Of a stretch of 64,000 nt of DNA, positions 28,161 to 37,768 are shown one piece after another. A program made the position numbers and the translations under genes. How positions within the stretch are numbered: position 1 is the stretch's first letter; each line of letters opens with the position of its first letter. The notes beneath the pieces are model-generated. The model saw only the letters and a program-made list of their open reading frames with translations. It did no database searches and was not told where the DNA came from. Location: NCBI RefSeq assembly GCF_026153355.1, contig NZ_CP110636.1:1798001-1862000 (forward strand), written 5' to 3'. This DNA is from Streptomyces endophytica. Its GTDB lineage: Bacteria; Actinomycetota; Actinomycetes; Streptomycetales; Streptomycetaceae.

Positions 28161-29479
28161 ATGGCAGCCCTGCACCTACGCCATACCGAGCCACCGACCG
28201 ACGGGCGGTCACAATCACCGACCGGCGGTCACCCTCAGCCATCGACCGACGGGCGGTCACAGTCACCCGCCGGCGGTCACCCTCAGCCATTGACCGACGG
28301 GCGGTCACAGTCACCCACCGGCGGTCACCCTCAGCCATCGACCGACGCGGCGGCCACGGCCGCCGCGGCCACCGCATGGTGGCACGCACCACCGACCGCC
28401 GCCCCGCCACATCCCGCCAGCGCCAGCGCCAGCAGCGGCAGCGGTATCGGCAGCAGCAGCGGAATCGAGAGCAGCAGCGCGGGCGGCAGCAGCAGCAGCG
28501 ATATCGGCAGCATCAGCTCCGCCAGCCCCCACCACCCCGCCCTCACCCCACCCCCCAACGCCCATACCGCCGCCCTGGCCGAAGCACTGAGGGCCGCCGA
28601 GCGCGGCTATCCCGTCATCCCGCTCACCCGCGCCAAGCTGCCCGCCCTCCGGTCCCCGCACCGCGGGCACCCCGAGGTCCCGCCCTGCCACGGCGGCTGC
28701 GGCCGTCTCGGGCACGGTGTCCACGATGCGAGCACCGACCCGTTCACCATCCGCCGCATGTTCGCCGCCGCCCCCTGGGCCACCGGCTACGGCATCGCCT
28801 GCGGCCTACCGCCGCACCACCTCATAGGCCTCGACCTCGACATCAAGAACGGCGCCGACGGCCTCACCGCCCTGCTGCTCCTCGCCGAGGCGCACGACTT
28901 CCCGGTCCCGCCGACGATCATGGTCCGCACCCCCAGCGGCGGCCGGCACGTCTGGTTCACCGGCCCACCGTCCCCGCCCGTCCCGAACTCGGTCGGCCGC
29001 CTCGCCCCCGGTATCGACGTTCGAGGGGCGGCGGCTATCTGGTCGGCCCCGGCTCACTCACCACCCACGGCCGCTACGTCCTCGCCCCGAACGCCCCGGC
29101 CCGCCCCGCTCCCGTCCCCAGCGCCCTGCTCACGCTGCTCACGGACCCGCTCCTGGGCCCCCTCACGGACCCCCGCACGCCCACCCGGCGCACCTCCCCG
29201 CAGCACACCGCTGCCGGATACGAGTCCCCGCCCGGCGTCCCGCCCCAGCCCGCCGCGGCGCTCGTACGCTTCGTGCGTTCCTCCCCGGTCGGCCAGCGCA
29301 ACGCCCGGCTCTTCTGGGCCGCCTGCCGCGCCTACGAGGACGGCCTCGGCCCGGAGCTCGCCGCCCGCCTGACCGAGGCCGCCTGCCACACCGGCCTCCG
29401 CGAACACGAGGCCCGCGCCACCATCGCCTCAGCGTCCCGCCGGCACCAGGAGCAGCCATGCCGACCCGACCTGGCCTGA
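28161..29479 (+). CDS. Bifunctional DNA primase/polymerase (prim-pol) protein, one apparent frameshift
   Basis: About 439 aa across two frames. The first ~130 residues are repeats: three copies of a 16-residue TDGRSQSPTGGHPQPS unit, then Ser/Ala/Gly runs. The conserved part has ALRAAERGYPVIPLTRAKLP, a Cys/His cluster (CHGGCGRLGHG), the catalytic acidic motif HHLIGLDLDIKNGADGL, IMVRTPSGGRHVWFTGP and, after a frame change near 29.03 kb, GGGGYLVGPGSLTTHGRYVL. The C-terminus (VRFVRSSPVGQRNARLFWAA, then CRAYEDGL and REHEARATIASASRRH) resembles the helical domain following prim-pol in actinobacterial proteins. AEP-type prim-pol enzymes are common in plasmids and mobile elements. The start is uncertain because no RBS is evident. 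Confidence 0.7.
28195..28345 (+). repeat. 48-bp tandem repeat (three copies)
   Basis: Nearly identical units built on GACCGACGGGCGGTCAC and GGCGGTCACCCTCAGCC encode the N-terminal repeats of the prim-pol protein. Confidence 0.8.
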
Positions 29480-29575
29480 GCCCCCACCCCACACCCCAGA
29501 ACGGGGTCGCCCAAGCCGCCCACCCCCCACCCCACCCCACCCCCCCAAAGGGCGCGCTACCCAAAGGCGGGCCCG

Positions 29576-30351
29576 TCACCCCACACGCTCCGGCTTCCTC
29601 CCCTCGATCAGAAACCGCGTCGTGTGGGCCACGAACGACCCCTCCCGCCGAATCTGCCCGTCCAACTCCCGCAGCCGGTCCCGGTATTGCTCCACACTGA
29701 ACCCCGGCACCATCCACACCACCTTCCGCAGGAAATAGATCACCGCCCCGATGTCGAAGAACTCGGTCCGCAACGACTCGGCCCGCAGGTCGACCACCTC
29801 CAGCCCGGCCGCCTCCGCCGCCCGCCGCGCGTCCTCGGGGTGCCGCGCCCGCCGTACGTCCGCCGGCTGCGGCCCGAGGAAGTACTCCACCAGCTCGAAA
29901 ACACTCGCGGGCCCTACCTGTTGGGAGAAGTACGTCCCCCCGGGCCGCAGCACCCGCGCGATCTCCTCCCACCACACCGTCACCGGATGGCGGCTCGTCA
30001 CCAGATCGAAGGCCGCATCGGCAAACGGCAGCGGCGGCTCATCCGCATCGGCCACCACGACCGCACCGAGCGGGTGCAACAGCGCGGTGGCCTTGGCGAT
30101 GTTCGGCGGCCAGGACTCCGTGGCCACCATCACCGGCGGCAACTTCGGAGCCCCGGCCAGCACCTCCCCACCCCCCGTCTGGATGTCCAGCGCCGCCCCC
30201 ACCCGCGCCAACCGCTCCCCATCGCCCGCTGATAACCCCAAGAGGGCCGCTCCTCCGTAGCCCTCCCCTCCAGCCACGAAAAATCCCACCCCTCCACCGA
30301 CACGGCCTCCGCCTCGGCCACCAATTCCTCAAACTCCTGCATACGACTCAT
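29576..30351 (-). CDS. Class I SAM-dependent methyltransferase, one apparent frameshift
   Basis: ATG 30351 begins MSRMQEFEELVAEAEAVSVE, then GWDFSWLEGRATEERPSWGY. After a frame change near 30.23 kb it continues RVGAALDIQTGGGEVLAGAP (motif I, DIQTGGGE), VVADADEPPLPFADAAFDLV and HPVTVWWEEIARVLRPGGTY (post-motif). It ends PGFSVEQYRDRLRELDGQIR, then FVAHTTRFLIEGRKPERV. About 258 aa, with a full Rossmann methyltransferase fold of the type that methylates small molecules. The substrate is unknown. Confidence 0.78.
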
Positions 30352-30566
30352 ATCCCCACACTTCCCCCAAACGCCCCACAGCGCCACCCATTTATCCCCA
30401 CCTCAACCGACGAAACCTCGCCGACAAAACCTCGACCGTCAAAAGCTCAACCGCCGAGGCCTCGACCACCGAGACCTCGACCGACACATCGGATCGCTCC
30501 CCAACTCCCCACACCAGCACGGCCGTTACCCCGGCGATGTCAGTGCGGGTAACTAAGGTCGGGCCC

Positions 30567-31035
30567 ATGAGCAGAGGGAACTGGAGCGCCAAGGACATCA
30601 GGGAAGCGCGCGAGCTGGACGTACTGCGGTCGGAGAACGACGTCTTGCCCTGTGGCTACGTGAACAGCAGTCGCGGTTCTCGACGTGGGTGCAGGACATC
30701 GGCGGCCTGAGCAGGAGGACGAGGCGTTCCTGCAGGTCGCTGCCTGGTACCTCGGGGAGGTGCACAACCACTACCGAGGCACCCAGTGGCAGATACACCC
30801 GGACGGAAAAGGCCACTTCCGGTGGAGGTCGTACCCCTTCGTCATCCCTCCGTGGGACCGGCTGGACGACTACGAGAACGAGGACGGCATCGAGTACGAC
30901 GCCCGCCCCACCGTCGCCCCCCTCAGCAGCCTCCGACTGGTGCTACCGAAACCGCACGAGCGGCTGTACCCGGGCCAAACGCTACGCAGCGAACTGGACA
31001 CCTACGAGACGAAGACCAAAAGCGCGGCCGACTGA
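30567..31035 (+). CDS. Hypothetical protein (~156 aa), two apparent frameshifts
   Basis: Three consecutive frames join into one protein: MSRGNWSAKDIREARELDVL, then RSENDVL; LWLREQQSRFSTWVQDIGG; and PEQEDEAFLQVAAWYLGEVH, HPDGKGHFRWRSYPFVIPPW, then DRLDDYENEDGIEYDARPTV. Slips lie near 30.65 and 30.71 kb. The last part is acidic and aromatic. No family is recognised. AAGGT precedes the ATG. Confidence 0.5.
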
Positions 31036-31099
31036 CCCGGCCGCCACCGACACTCCCCCGCCCCGCCCCCTCACCTCCGCCAGACGTCCGCCAGACACC

Positions 31100-31225
31100 C
31101 ATCAGTCCACTCCCACCCTGGGCACTCCCGGCCGGGGCACTCCCGGCCGGGGCACTCCCAACCTGCGCACTCCCGACCCGGGCACCCCTCACCTGGGCAC
31201 TCCATAACTTGGGCACTGCCGCACG
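31100..31225. repeat. ~18-bp GGGCACTCCCGGCCG tandem repeat (intergenic)
   Basis: Six or seven degenerate copies of GGGCACTCCCGGCCGG lie between the hypothetical gene and the baeRF-like gene. I see no gene in 31036-31423. Confidence 0.75.
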
Positions 31226-31423
31226 GAGATCAAGACCACACCGACTCGCGAGCACCGCCATATCAGTACAAAATGTCGATTTATAGGGCAAAAAAGGGGG
31301 AGGCCGCTGCCAGAGCAGCTCGCCGGACCCCGGTAATCGCCCCGCGAACGGCCGCGTCGACCGCCGGACCGCATCCCGAGGCCCCGCCCCGGCATCTGCC
31401 CGAACCAGCAGGAAGGCTTCCGC

Positions 31424-32517
31424 ATGGACCCCATGCTCAGCAGTGACGTGCTTGCCGAACTGCGCCGGCCCCGCCCGTACCCTGCCGTCTCCCTCGTGAT
31501 GCCGACGCACCGCCGCGAACCGGAGAACGCCCAGGACCCCGTACGCCTGCGCAACCTCGTCGCCGAAGCCGAGAAAGCCGTCCAGAACGACCCGGACGTG
31601 CCCCGCGAAGGGCGCATCGAGGTCCTCGACCAATTGCGCCGAGCCGTGGCCGAGGTCGATCTCGTCCACGCCGAGGACGGTCTCATCATCTATGCGGCGC
31701 GGGGCGAACACCAGGTGTGGTCGGTGGCCCGTGACGTGCCGGAGCGCGTGGTCCTCGCCGACACCTTCCTCACCCGAAACCTCGTCGCGGCCCAGGCCGC
31801 TGAGCAGCCCTACTGGGCACTGGCCGTGGCCGCCGACCGGGTCTCACTGTGGAACGGCGAGCCCGAGCGCGCCGCCGAGCACACCCGTGACGGCTTTCCC
31901 CACACCCGGAGCCTCGAGGATTACGACGCGGAGCGAAAGGAACGCATCGGCGACCTGCCCAGCACCTTCCAGGACGAGGCCACCCGACACTTCCTGCGCG
32001 AGGCACACCAGAAGCTGCGGGCCGTCCTCACCGCCGAACCCCGCCCCTCTACGTGATCGGGTCGTCCGCCGCGCTGACCCTCCTGGAGGAGCTCGGGCCG
32101 CTCGGTCCGGACACCATGACCGTCGAGCACGGCGGTCTCGCCGACGGGCCGGCCGCCGGCGTGCGGGAGGCCGTCGAGCCACTGCGCACCGCGCGCGAGT
32201 CCGCGGCGACGTCCACTGTCGTCGCCGAGCTGGAGACCGCACAGGGGCGGCACGACTTCGCGGGCGGTCTCGACGAGGTCTGGCAGGCCGTGAAGGAGGC
32301 GCGGGTGCGCCTGCTCGCCGTCGAAGACCACTTCCGGACCGTCGTACGCGAGGAGGGCGGGCACCTCCAGCCGGCGGACACCGCCCACTCCGGGGCACGC
32401 GACGACATGATCGACGAGATCATCGAGCAGGCCCTGGAGACCGGCACCGAGGTCCGATTCGTACCCGACGGCACACTCACGGACCAGGGCTGCATCGCAG
32501 GCGTACTGCGCTACTGA
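31424..32517 (+). CDS. Bacterial archaeo-eukaryotic release factor-like (baeRF) protein, one apparent frameshift
   Basis: ATG 31424 follows CAGGAAGG. The N-terminal part (LAELRRPRPYPAVSLVMPTH, NLVAEAEKAVQNDPDVPREG, DGLIIYAARGEHQVWSV, TFLTRNLVAAQAAEQPYWAL) and, after a slip near 32.045 kb, the C-terminal part (LYVIGSSAALTLLEELGPLG, VRLLAVEDHFRTVV, IIEQALETGTEVRFVPDGTL) fit the eRF1-like domains of the baeRF family, often labelled chemotaxis protein in Streptomyces. These are thought to act on stalled ribosomes or translation; the role here is inferred. About 364 aa. Confidence 0.65.
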
Positions 32518-32616
32518 CGCCCCACAAGCACGAAAAGCCTGGCGCACCCGACCAACAAACACAGCCGAAGCGGACCCCGGTAACCCCGGAACCCGCTCCG
32601 ACCTGCATGTTTTCCT

Positions 32617-32679
32617 ACCTCGGCGGAGGCTGTGGGATTTGAACCCACGGTGACGTTGCCGCCACGACAGTTTTCAAGA
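32617..32679. repeat. Left attachment site: 3' fragment of tRNA-Ser(TGA)
   Basis: Identical over 63 bp to 38516-38578; bases 32624-32679 equal the 3' 56 nt of the tRNA. The tRNA 5' half is absent: the sequence after the anticodon loop (GCGTTACTCTGG) no longer pairs. So this is not a functional tRNA but a displaced target remnant. Confidence 0.9.
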
Positions 32680-32940
32680 GCGTTACTCTGGCGCCCAACA
32701 GTCCAGCCCTGACCTGCGCAAACTCCTGCCGACAGAGGTAATGTCGCTCCGTTGGCCCGCGCATGGCCCACAGCTCTAGTTCTGTCAGCCGTAGGCCCTG
32801 CTGCCTCACGCCAGAACCTGCACGGCTTCGAGACACTCGCATTACAAAATGCGCCCGAATTCCGGAACATCAGCCCCATGGGGGCATCCCTTGCGTCCTG
32901 GAGGGCCCTCGGCGACTGCTGGCATCCACCACCCTTGATC
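32680..32940. other. Left end of the element, no recognised gene
   Basis: 260 bp between the left repeat and the end of the NLR gene. A minus-strand ORF across it is not convincing. It may hold the recombination arm sites of the original element. Confidence 0.4.
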
Positions 32941-35900
32941 TCAGGGACGGATGTCTGGAACTTCTGGCAACGGGACGGCTCGGCCCAAGTCCCCCGCCGA
33001 CTCATAGGCGAGGGCCAGGTTATTCCGCACGGTCAGCGTGCTTGGGTGAGTATCGCCCAGAACCTGCTCGCACTGAGCAAGCGTCGCCTCGTACAACGCG
33101 ACGGCTCGCGGCAAGTCCCCCGCCGTCTGGTAGGCGCCGGCCAGGTTATTCCGGCTGGTCAGCGTGTCCGGGTGGGTATCGCCCAGAACCTGCTCGCGCT
33201 GAGCAAGCGTCGCCTCGTACAACGCGACGGCTCGCGGCAAGTCCCCCGCCAACTCATAGTCGAAGGCCAGGTTATTCCGCACGGTCAGCGTGCTTGGGTG
33301 AGTATCGCCCAGAACCTGCTCGCACTGAGCAAGCGTCGCCTCGTACAACGCGACGGCTCGCGGCAAGTCCCCCGCCGTCTGGTAGGCGCCGGCCAGGTTA
33401 TTCCGGCTGGTCAGCGTGTCCGGGTGGGTATCGCCCAGAACCTGCTCGCGCTGAGCAAGCGTCGCCTCCAGTAGTGGGATGGCTCGCTGCAAGTCCCCCG
33501 CCGTCCGGTAGGCGCCGGCCAGGTTATTCCGGCTGGTCAGCGTGTCCGGGTGGGTATCGCCCAGAACCTGCTCGCGCTGAGCAAGCGTCGCCTCCAGTAG
33601 TGGGATGGCTCGGGCCAAGTCCCCCGCCGACTCATAGGCAGAGGCCAGATTATTCCGGCTGCTCAGCGTATCCGGGTGAGTGCCGCCCAGAACCTGCTCA
33701 CACTGAGCAAGCGTCGCCTCCAGTAGTGGGAGGGCTCGGGCCAAGTCCCCCGCCGACGCATAGGCAGAGACCAGGTTATTCCGGCTGCTCAGCGTATCCG
33801 GGTGAGTATCGCCCAGAACCTGCTCACACTGAGCAAGCGTCGCCTCGTACAACGGAATGGCTCGGGCCAAGTCGCCCGCCGACTCATAGGCGAAGGCCAG
33901 ATTATTCCGGCTGGTCAGCGTATCCGGGTGAGTGCCGCCCAGAACTTGCTCACGCTGAGCAAGCGTCGCCTCGTACAACGGAATGGCTCGGGCCAAGTCG
34001 CCCGCCGACTCATAGGCAGAGGCCAGATTATTCCGGCCGGTCAGCGTATCCGGGTGAGTGCCGCCCAGAACCTGCTCACACTGAGCAAGCGTCGCCTCCA
34101 GTAGTGGGATGGCTCGGGCCAAGTCCCCCGCCGACTCATAGGCAGAGGCCAGATTATTCCGGCCGGTCAGCGTATCCGGGTGAGTGCCGCCCAGAACCTG
34201 CTCACGCTGAGCAAGCGTCGCCTCGTACAACGGAATGGCTCGGGCCAAGTCCCCCGCCAACTCATAGGCAGAGGCCAGATTATTCCGGCCGGTCAGCGTA
34301 TCCGGGTGAGTGTCGCCCAAAAGCTGCTCGCACTGAGCAAGCGTCGCCTCCAGTAGCGGGACGGCTCGCTGCAAGTCCCCCGCCTTCTTATAGGCGAAGG
34401 CCACGTTGCTCCGCACGGTCAGCGTGGTTGGGTGGGTATTGCCCAGAACCTGCTCGCACTGAGCAAGCGTCGCCTCGTACAACGCGACGGCTCGATCCAA
34501 GTCCCCCGCCGACTCATAGGCAGAGGCCAGATTATTCCGGCTGACAAGCGTGCCGGGGTGAGTGCCGCCCAGAACCTGCTCACACTGAGCAAGTCCGGCT
34601 TCACGTAAAGGTATGGTGTGCGCTTGGCGTCCTTGGCGGTAAAGGTATTGAGCCGCAGCATGGTAGACGTTGGTCGTCTCGATCGATGCGGGGCTGTTTG
34701 GTGGGGTGGACTCGGCAAGCGCGACGACGTGCGGAGTAGTTGCTCCCACTGTGAGGTACTTGCGTCTTCATCGAGTGAGGCTTGCCAAATGAGATATTCA
34801 GCCTCTTGGCGGCCGCTTTGGTAGCCGTCACCGTCGGTGGTGGCTTGGTGGCGCAGAACGGTCTGCATAAGTCGGTGGACACTGACGTTCTGACGGTCGT
34901 CACTGTACGAAATCATGTTGTACGTGTATAGAGCGCCCAGTGCCTCGCCAAGGGCGACTGAGTCGGGGCACATCGGAGCGAGCAGGGCACGGGGGATGTC
35001 GTCCGGGGCCAACCAGGCGATGGCGTTGAGAAGCCTGACAGCCTGCGGACTGCGGTGTTCGATGGCGTTGATGGTGTGGCGCCAGATCCGGGCGATGGTT
35101 CGTTCAGGGTTGATGCCGCCCGCGGCCTTGTCCATGACCCTCCCTAGCAGACTCCGATAGTCGGCCAGAGAGGTTCCGGTCTCGAAGAGGTAGGCACCTG
35201 CCTGTTCCAGTGCCAGGGGCAAGTAGCCGAGTTCGGCAGCGAGGACCGCAGCGTCCCGGCGTTGTTCCGATGTAGGGGTTTGCTCGTCTCCGAAAGCTAG
35301 GGTGCACAACAAGGACACGGCCGCCTCGGCATCGAGCAAGCCCAGAGGAATGGTGGGGGCGATGGAATGCCAACCAGTCGCGGCACGGCTGGTGGCCAGG
35401 TGATGTCCGTCTGGGAGAGTGCCCAGGTAATGGCGCAGGTCATTGGGGTTTTCGACGTTGTCGAACACGAGCAGCCAGCCAGGGTGCCATTGAAGCCACA
35501 AGATCGCCCAAGCCGCGCGTTCCTGCACCCCTGCGGTTGCGGCCCACTGCGGGCATACCCGCGTGGCGAGGGCGGCCAGACTGGTGATGATCTGCTCGGG
35601 GCTAGCGGCGTTGATCCACCAGACAAGCTTGTACGTGCGCCTGTGCTCATGGGCGTAGTGCAGGGCGAGCGTGCTCTTGCCGACCCCGCCCAGCCCATGG
35701 ATCGCGCGTATGCCGGACACCTGGGTGACCGCGGCATCGCCCTGATCGGCCAAGAGTTCGTGCAGCTTGGCGAGTTCGTCCCTTCGCCCAACGAAGACGC
35801 CGGACGCAGACCCGGGGAGATTACCCGCGCCCGGTGGCGCGTTCACCTCCTGGGCCCAGCGCACCGCCTCGGCCGGCAACGTCACCACCTGGGCACCGTC

Positions 35901-35996
35901 TCCGGTCAGTGCCACGCCCACACTGCCACCGACCGCCATGGATCGTGGGCCCGTCGCATGCTGGCCACCCACCTCAGGCCCAAGGCTGTCTGTCAT
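32941..35996 (-). CDS. STAND/NLR protein: amyloid-signalling motif, NB-ARC NTPase, ~13 TPRs; one apparent frameshift
   Basis: ATG 35996 overlaps the stop of the effector gene (ATGA). Residues 14-33 (ATGPRSMAVGGSVGVALTGD) form a BASS-type amyloid signalling motif matching the effector's C-terminus. NB-ARC domain: GLGGVGKST P-loop (101-109), Walker B LLVFDNVEN (175-183), HLATSRA (199-205), GLPL-type LGYLPLALEQAGAYL (256-270), then a winged-helix region (AIAWLAPDDIPRALLAP, VSVHRLMQTVLRHQ). Near 34.74 kb the frame slips into about 13 kinesin-light-chain-type TPRs of 42 residues (NNLASAYESAGDLARAIPLY, EATLAQCEQVLGDTHPDTLT). Predicted: the TPRs sense a ligand, the NTPase oligomerises, and clustered motifs template the effector. 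About 1018 aa. No catalytic effector domain is fused, consistent with a separate effector gene. Confidence 0.82.
32985..34610 (-). repeat. 126-bp TPR-coding tandem array (~13 copies)
   Basis: The DNA repeats every 126 bp with very few differences between adjacent copies (for example GTCAGCGTGTCCGGGTGGGT and CTGCTCGCACTGAGCAAGCG recur). Differences cluster in a few codons per unit (YES/YEL/YQT, PLY/PLL/ALY, QCE/QRE). It is coding, not CRISPR. Confidence 0.9.
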
Positions 35997-36412
35997 GGCT
36001 TGATCGTTGTGTTGTCTCCGGTAACGGCCGTGCCAATGGTTTTGGCAGCGATGGACCGCTCGCCAGATGCCGTCACATTCACAGTCCCGCCAGCTACGGG
36101 CAGCATCCGGGCCAGTTCGGACAGCAACTCGGTGTCGTCGCGCAGCGCACGCTTGATCTGCTGACGCAAGGCGGCCGCCGCATCCTCATCGTCCGGGGCA
36201 TCGGCGGCGTCCTGGACGGCGGCTTCAAGTTGCGCCTGGCCTTGCTGGTCACGGCGGCGCCACACAATCTGCAGAATGCGTCGTCCCAGATTCGCTGTGC
36301 TCTCCACGGCCGCGTTCTCCGCCCGGGTCAACACAGCCGCCCCATAGGCACTCACCGCGGACGACAGGTAGGGCGCTGCTTGCTCCACCAACTGCACGAT
36401 CTCAGTACTCAT
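35993..36412 (-). CDS. Bell-domain-like effector with C-terminal amyloid signalling (BASS-type) motif
   Basis: A 139-aa protein. Residues 1-105 are predicted helical: IVQLVEQAAPYLSSAVSAYG, RILQIVWRRRDQQGQAQLEA, then APDDEDAAAALRQQIKRALR and DDTELLSELARMLP. The DDEDAAAALRxQxxxxLxxDxELxxEL pattern is typical of Bell domains, the bacterial four-helix counterpart of HeLo/MLKL pore-forming domains. Residues 115-133 (ASGERSIAAKTIGTAVTGD) form a BASS3-like motif aligning with the NLR N-terminus (shared A-S/T-G-x-R-S-I/M-A...A-V/L-T-G-D). Its stop overlaps the NLR start, so the two are co-translated. Predicted role: membrane-permeabilising death effector switched on when the NLR nucleates amyloid growth. 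The function is inferred from family knowledge. Confidence 0.78.
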   Translation of the reverse strand: MSTEIVQLVEQAAPYLSSAVSAYGAAVLTRAENAAVESTANLGRRILQIVWRRRDQQGQAQLEAAVQDAADAPDDEDAAAALRQQIKRALRDDTELLSELARMLPVAGGTVNVTASGERSIAAKTIGTAVTGDNTTIKP

Positions 36413-36720
36413 TTGCTCCCCCGAGGTTCAGGACTATGGAAGGAACAGGGTAGGAACACCACCGCTCTCACGTGGGCCAAACGCCAAGGTGTCCCGCACG
36501 GTTCCTGCAGTCGACGGGCTGTGACAACTCTCCTCCGGATCGGCGTCGCTTGGACTTGCCTGGCTCACCCGCTTCGCCAACCAGGACCTTCCCCGGCTCC
36601 TAGCCGGTCCCCGTCTCGTCCACAGGCACCCAGACTTTCGGAAGCGCGAGCGTGCGTGTCAATGGCGCCGCGTGGATCAAGGCCTACCCTGCTGCCAGAC
36701 CACAGGGAGGCGAGCGCACG
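36413..36720. promoter_or_regulatory. Divergent promoter region of the NLR operon and the bL12-like gene
   Basis: 308 bp between divergently transcribed genes; it should contain both promoters. I cannot assign -35/-10 boxes with confidence, and no strong palindrome is visible. Confidence 0.4.
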
Positions 36721-36990
36721 GTGCCCGAGTACATAGAACCTGTCTGCGACGAAGTGTCGACCTCAGTTGTGGTCCTGGATCCAGGCCCCCGGGCCGTTGA
36801 AGTGATGAAGGTGCTGCACAGGCTGACGGGGCTGAGTTTGTGGCATAGCAAGACCGTCATCAGGGACGTGCCAGCAACCGTCCTGGAATGGCTTCCGGAA
36901 GAGCCGGCGGCCGCCGCGGCGATGGCTCTCCGCGAGGCAGGGGCTCTGGTCGAAGTGAGGTGGCAGCCAACGTCACCAAGCCACAGCTGA
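36721..36990 (+). CDS. bL12 C-terminal-domain-like small protein (89 aa)
   Basis: GTG 36721 follows GGGAGGCGAG. Residues ~17-82 (DPGPRAVEVMKVLHRLTGLS, then LWHSKTVIRDVPATVLEW and AAAMALREAGALVEVR) match the ribosomal protein L7/L12 C-terminal fold: K-V-x-R-x-x-T-G-L-x-L-x-x-(A/S)-K, then the V-x-x-x-P-x-x-V-L turn and the final A-L-x-x-A-G-A-x-V-E-V strand. The L12 N-terminal dimerisation domain and hinge are absent. It stands alone inside the mobile element, divergent from the NLR operon. It could act as a decoy or adaptor for translational GTPases, but that is speculation. Confidence 0.7.
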   Translation: MPEYIEPVCDEVSTSVVVLDPGPRAVEVMKVLHRLTGLSLWHSKTVIRDVPATVLEWLPEEPAAAAAMALREAGALVEVRWQPTSPSHS

Positions 36991-37198
36991 CCCTCACTTG
37001 TGGCAAGGCTCACCCCCTGAAGAGCTCAGGCACACTACTACGAGCCTTCGACCTCCCCGTGGGGATCCCGCAGCGGGAAGCACGATTCATCTGCCGAGCC
37101 GACGACGGGCGGCCTCGATGGGCACCGCTGCTCTCACCACCATTCCCCGCTCGATCTGGTGCCGTTTGGATGCGTCGGGCCACCACTCCTCATCAGGC

Positions 37199-37768
37199 TC
37201 ACCGACGAGCTCGTGGAACAGGGGCGGTCGGCTCAGGATCATCGAGCACCTTGGCTGCGGCGTCGAGGATGCCTTCTGCCCCGGACTGAAGGGCCCGGAG
37301 TCTTTGATCAGTTCGCCTGATCGATTCGATTTCCGGAGATTCCTTCGACTGAAGGACGGCTACTTCGTCGAGGATGGCGTAAGCCAACATGTCCAGCTGG
37401 TTGGCTAGCTGGTACATGGACCGTGGGCCCTCCACTTGGACAGCCCCTCTTGCCCGCCTGATGTGATCCATAACCTCATGGGCCGCCCTCCGGGATTCAT
37501 AAAGCGGGATGGGGACGTGAGCCGGAGTTTGCACGCCCTGAAGGGACATGGCTTCCAGGACATCCCAGTTCTGGTTGTACACGTCTTCTATCAGGGCGTG
37601 AAAGACGAGGAATGCTTCCCGACGCACCTGTCGCCGCCATTGCGCGTGCTCAGCTCGTGCCTGGATCCTTGCCTGCCTGACTGCTGTCCCAAAAGCCAAT
37701 CCAGCGCCGACAGTGGTCGCAGCTGCACCGACGGCTGCTCCTACGAGCGCCGCAATCCCCTCGTCCAT
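37199..37768 (-). CDS. Membrane-anchored helical protein (189 aa), hypothetical
   Basis: The N-terminus has a Gly/Ala-rich membrane helix (IAALVGAAVGAAATTVGAGL, AFGTAV), followed at once by a long basic coiled coil (RQARIQARAEHAQWRRQVRR), then HALIEDVYNQNWDVLEAM and QLANQLDMLAYAILDEVAVL. This is a common architecture in Streptomyces accessory regions. It may be a cargo gene of the element, and its function is unknown. GC is somewhat lower than in core genes here. Confidence 0.6.
   Translation of the reverse strand: MDEGIAALVGAAVGAAATTVGAGLAFGTAVRQARIQARAEHAQWRRQVRREAFLVFHALIEDVYNQNWDVLEAMSLQGVQTPAHVPIPLYESRRAAHEVMDHIRRARGAVQVEGPRSMYQLANQLDMLAYAILDEVAVLQSKESPEIESIRRTDQRLRALQSGAEGILDAAAKVLDDPEPTAPVPRARR

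Noticed and set aside
32624..32679. Second tRNA-Ser gene
   Set aside because: Only the 3' part is present; the 5' half and acceptor pairing are missing, so it is an attachment-site remnant.
32985..34610. Regular 126-bp repeats as a CRISPR array
   Set aside because: Units are contiguous with no unique spacers and code for TPR motifs in one frame.
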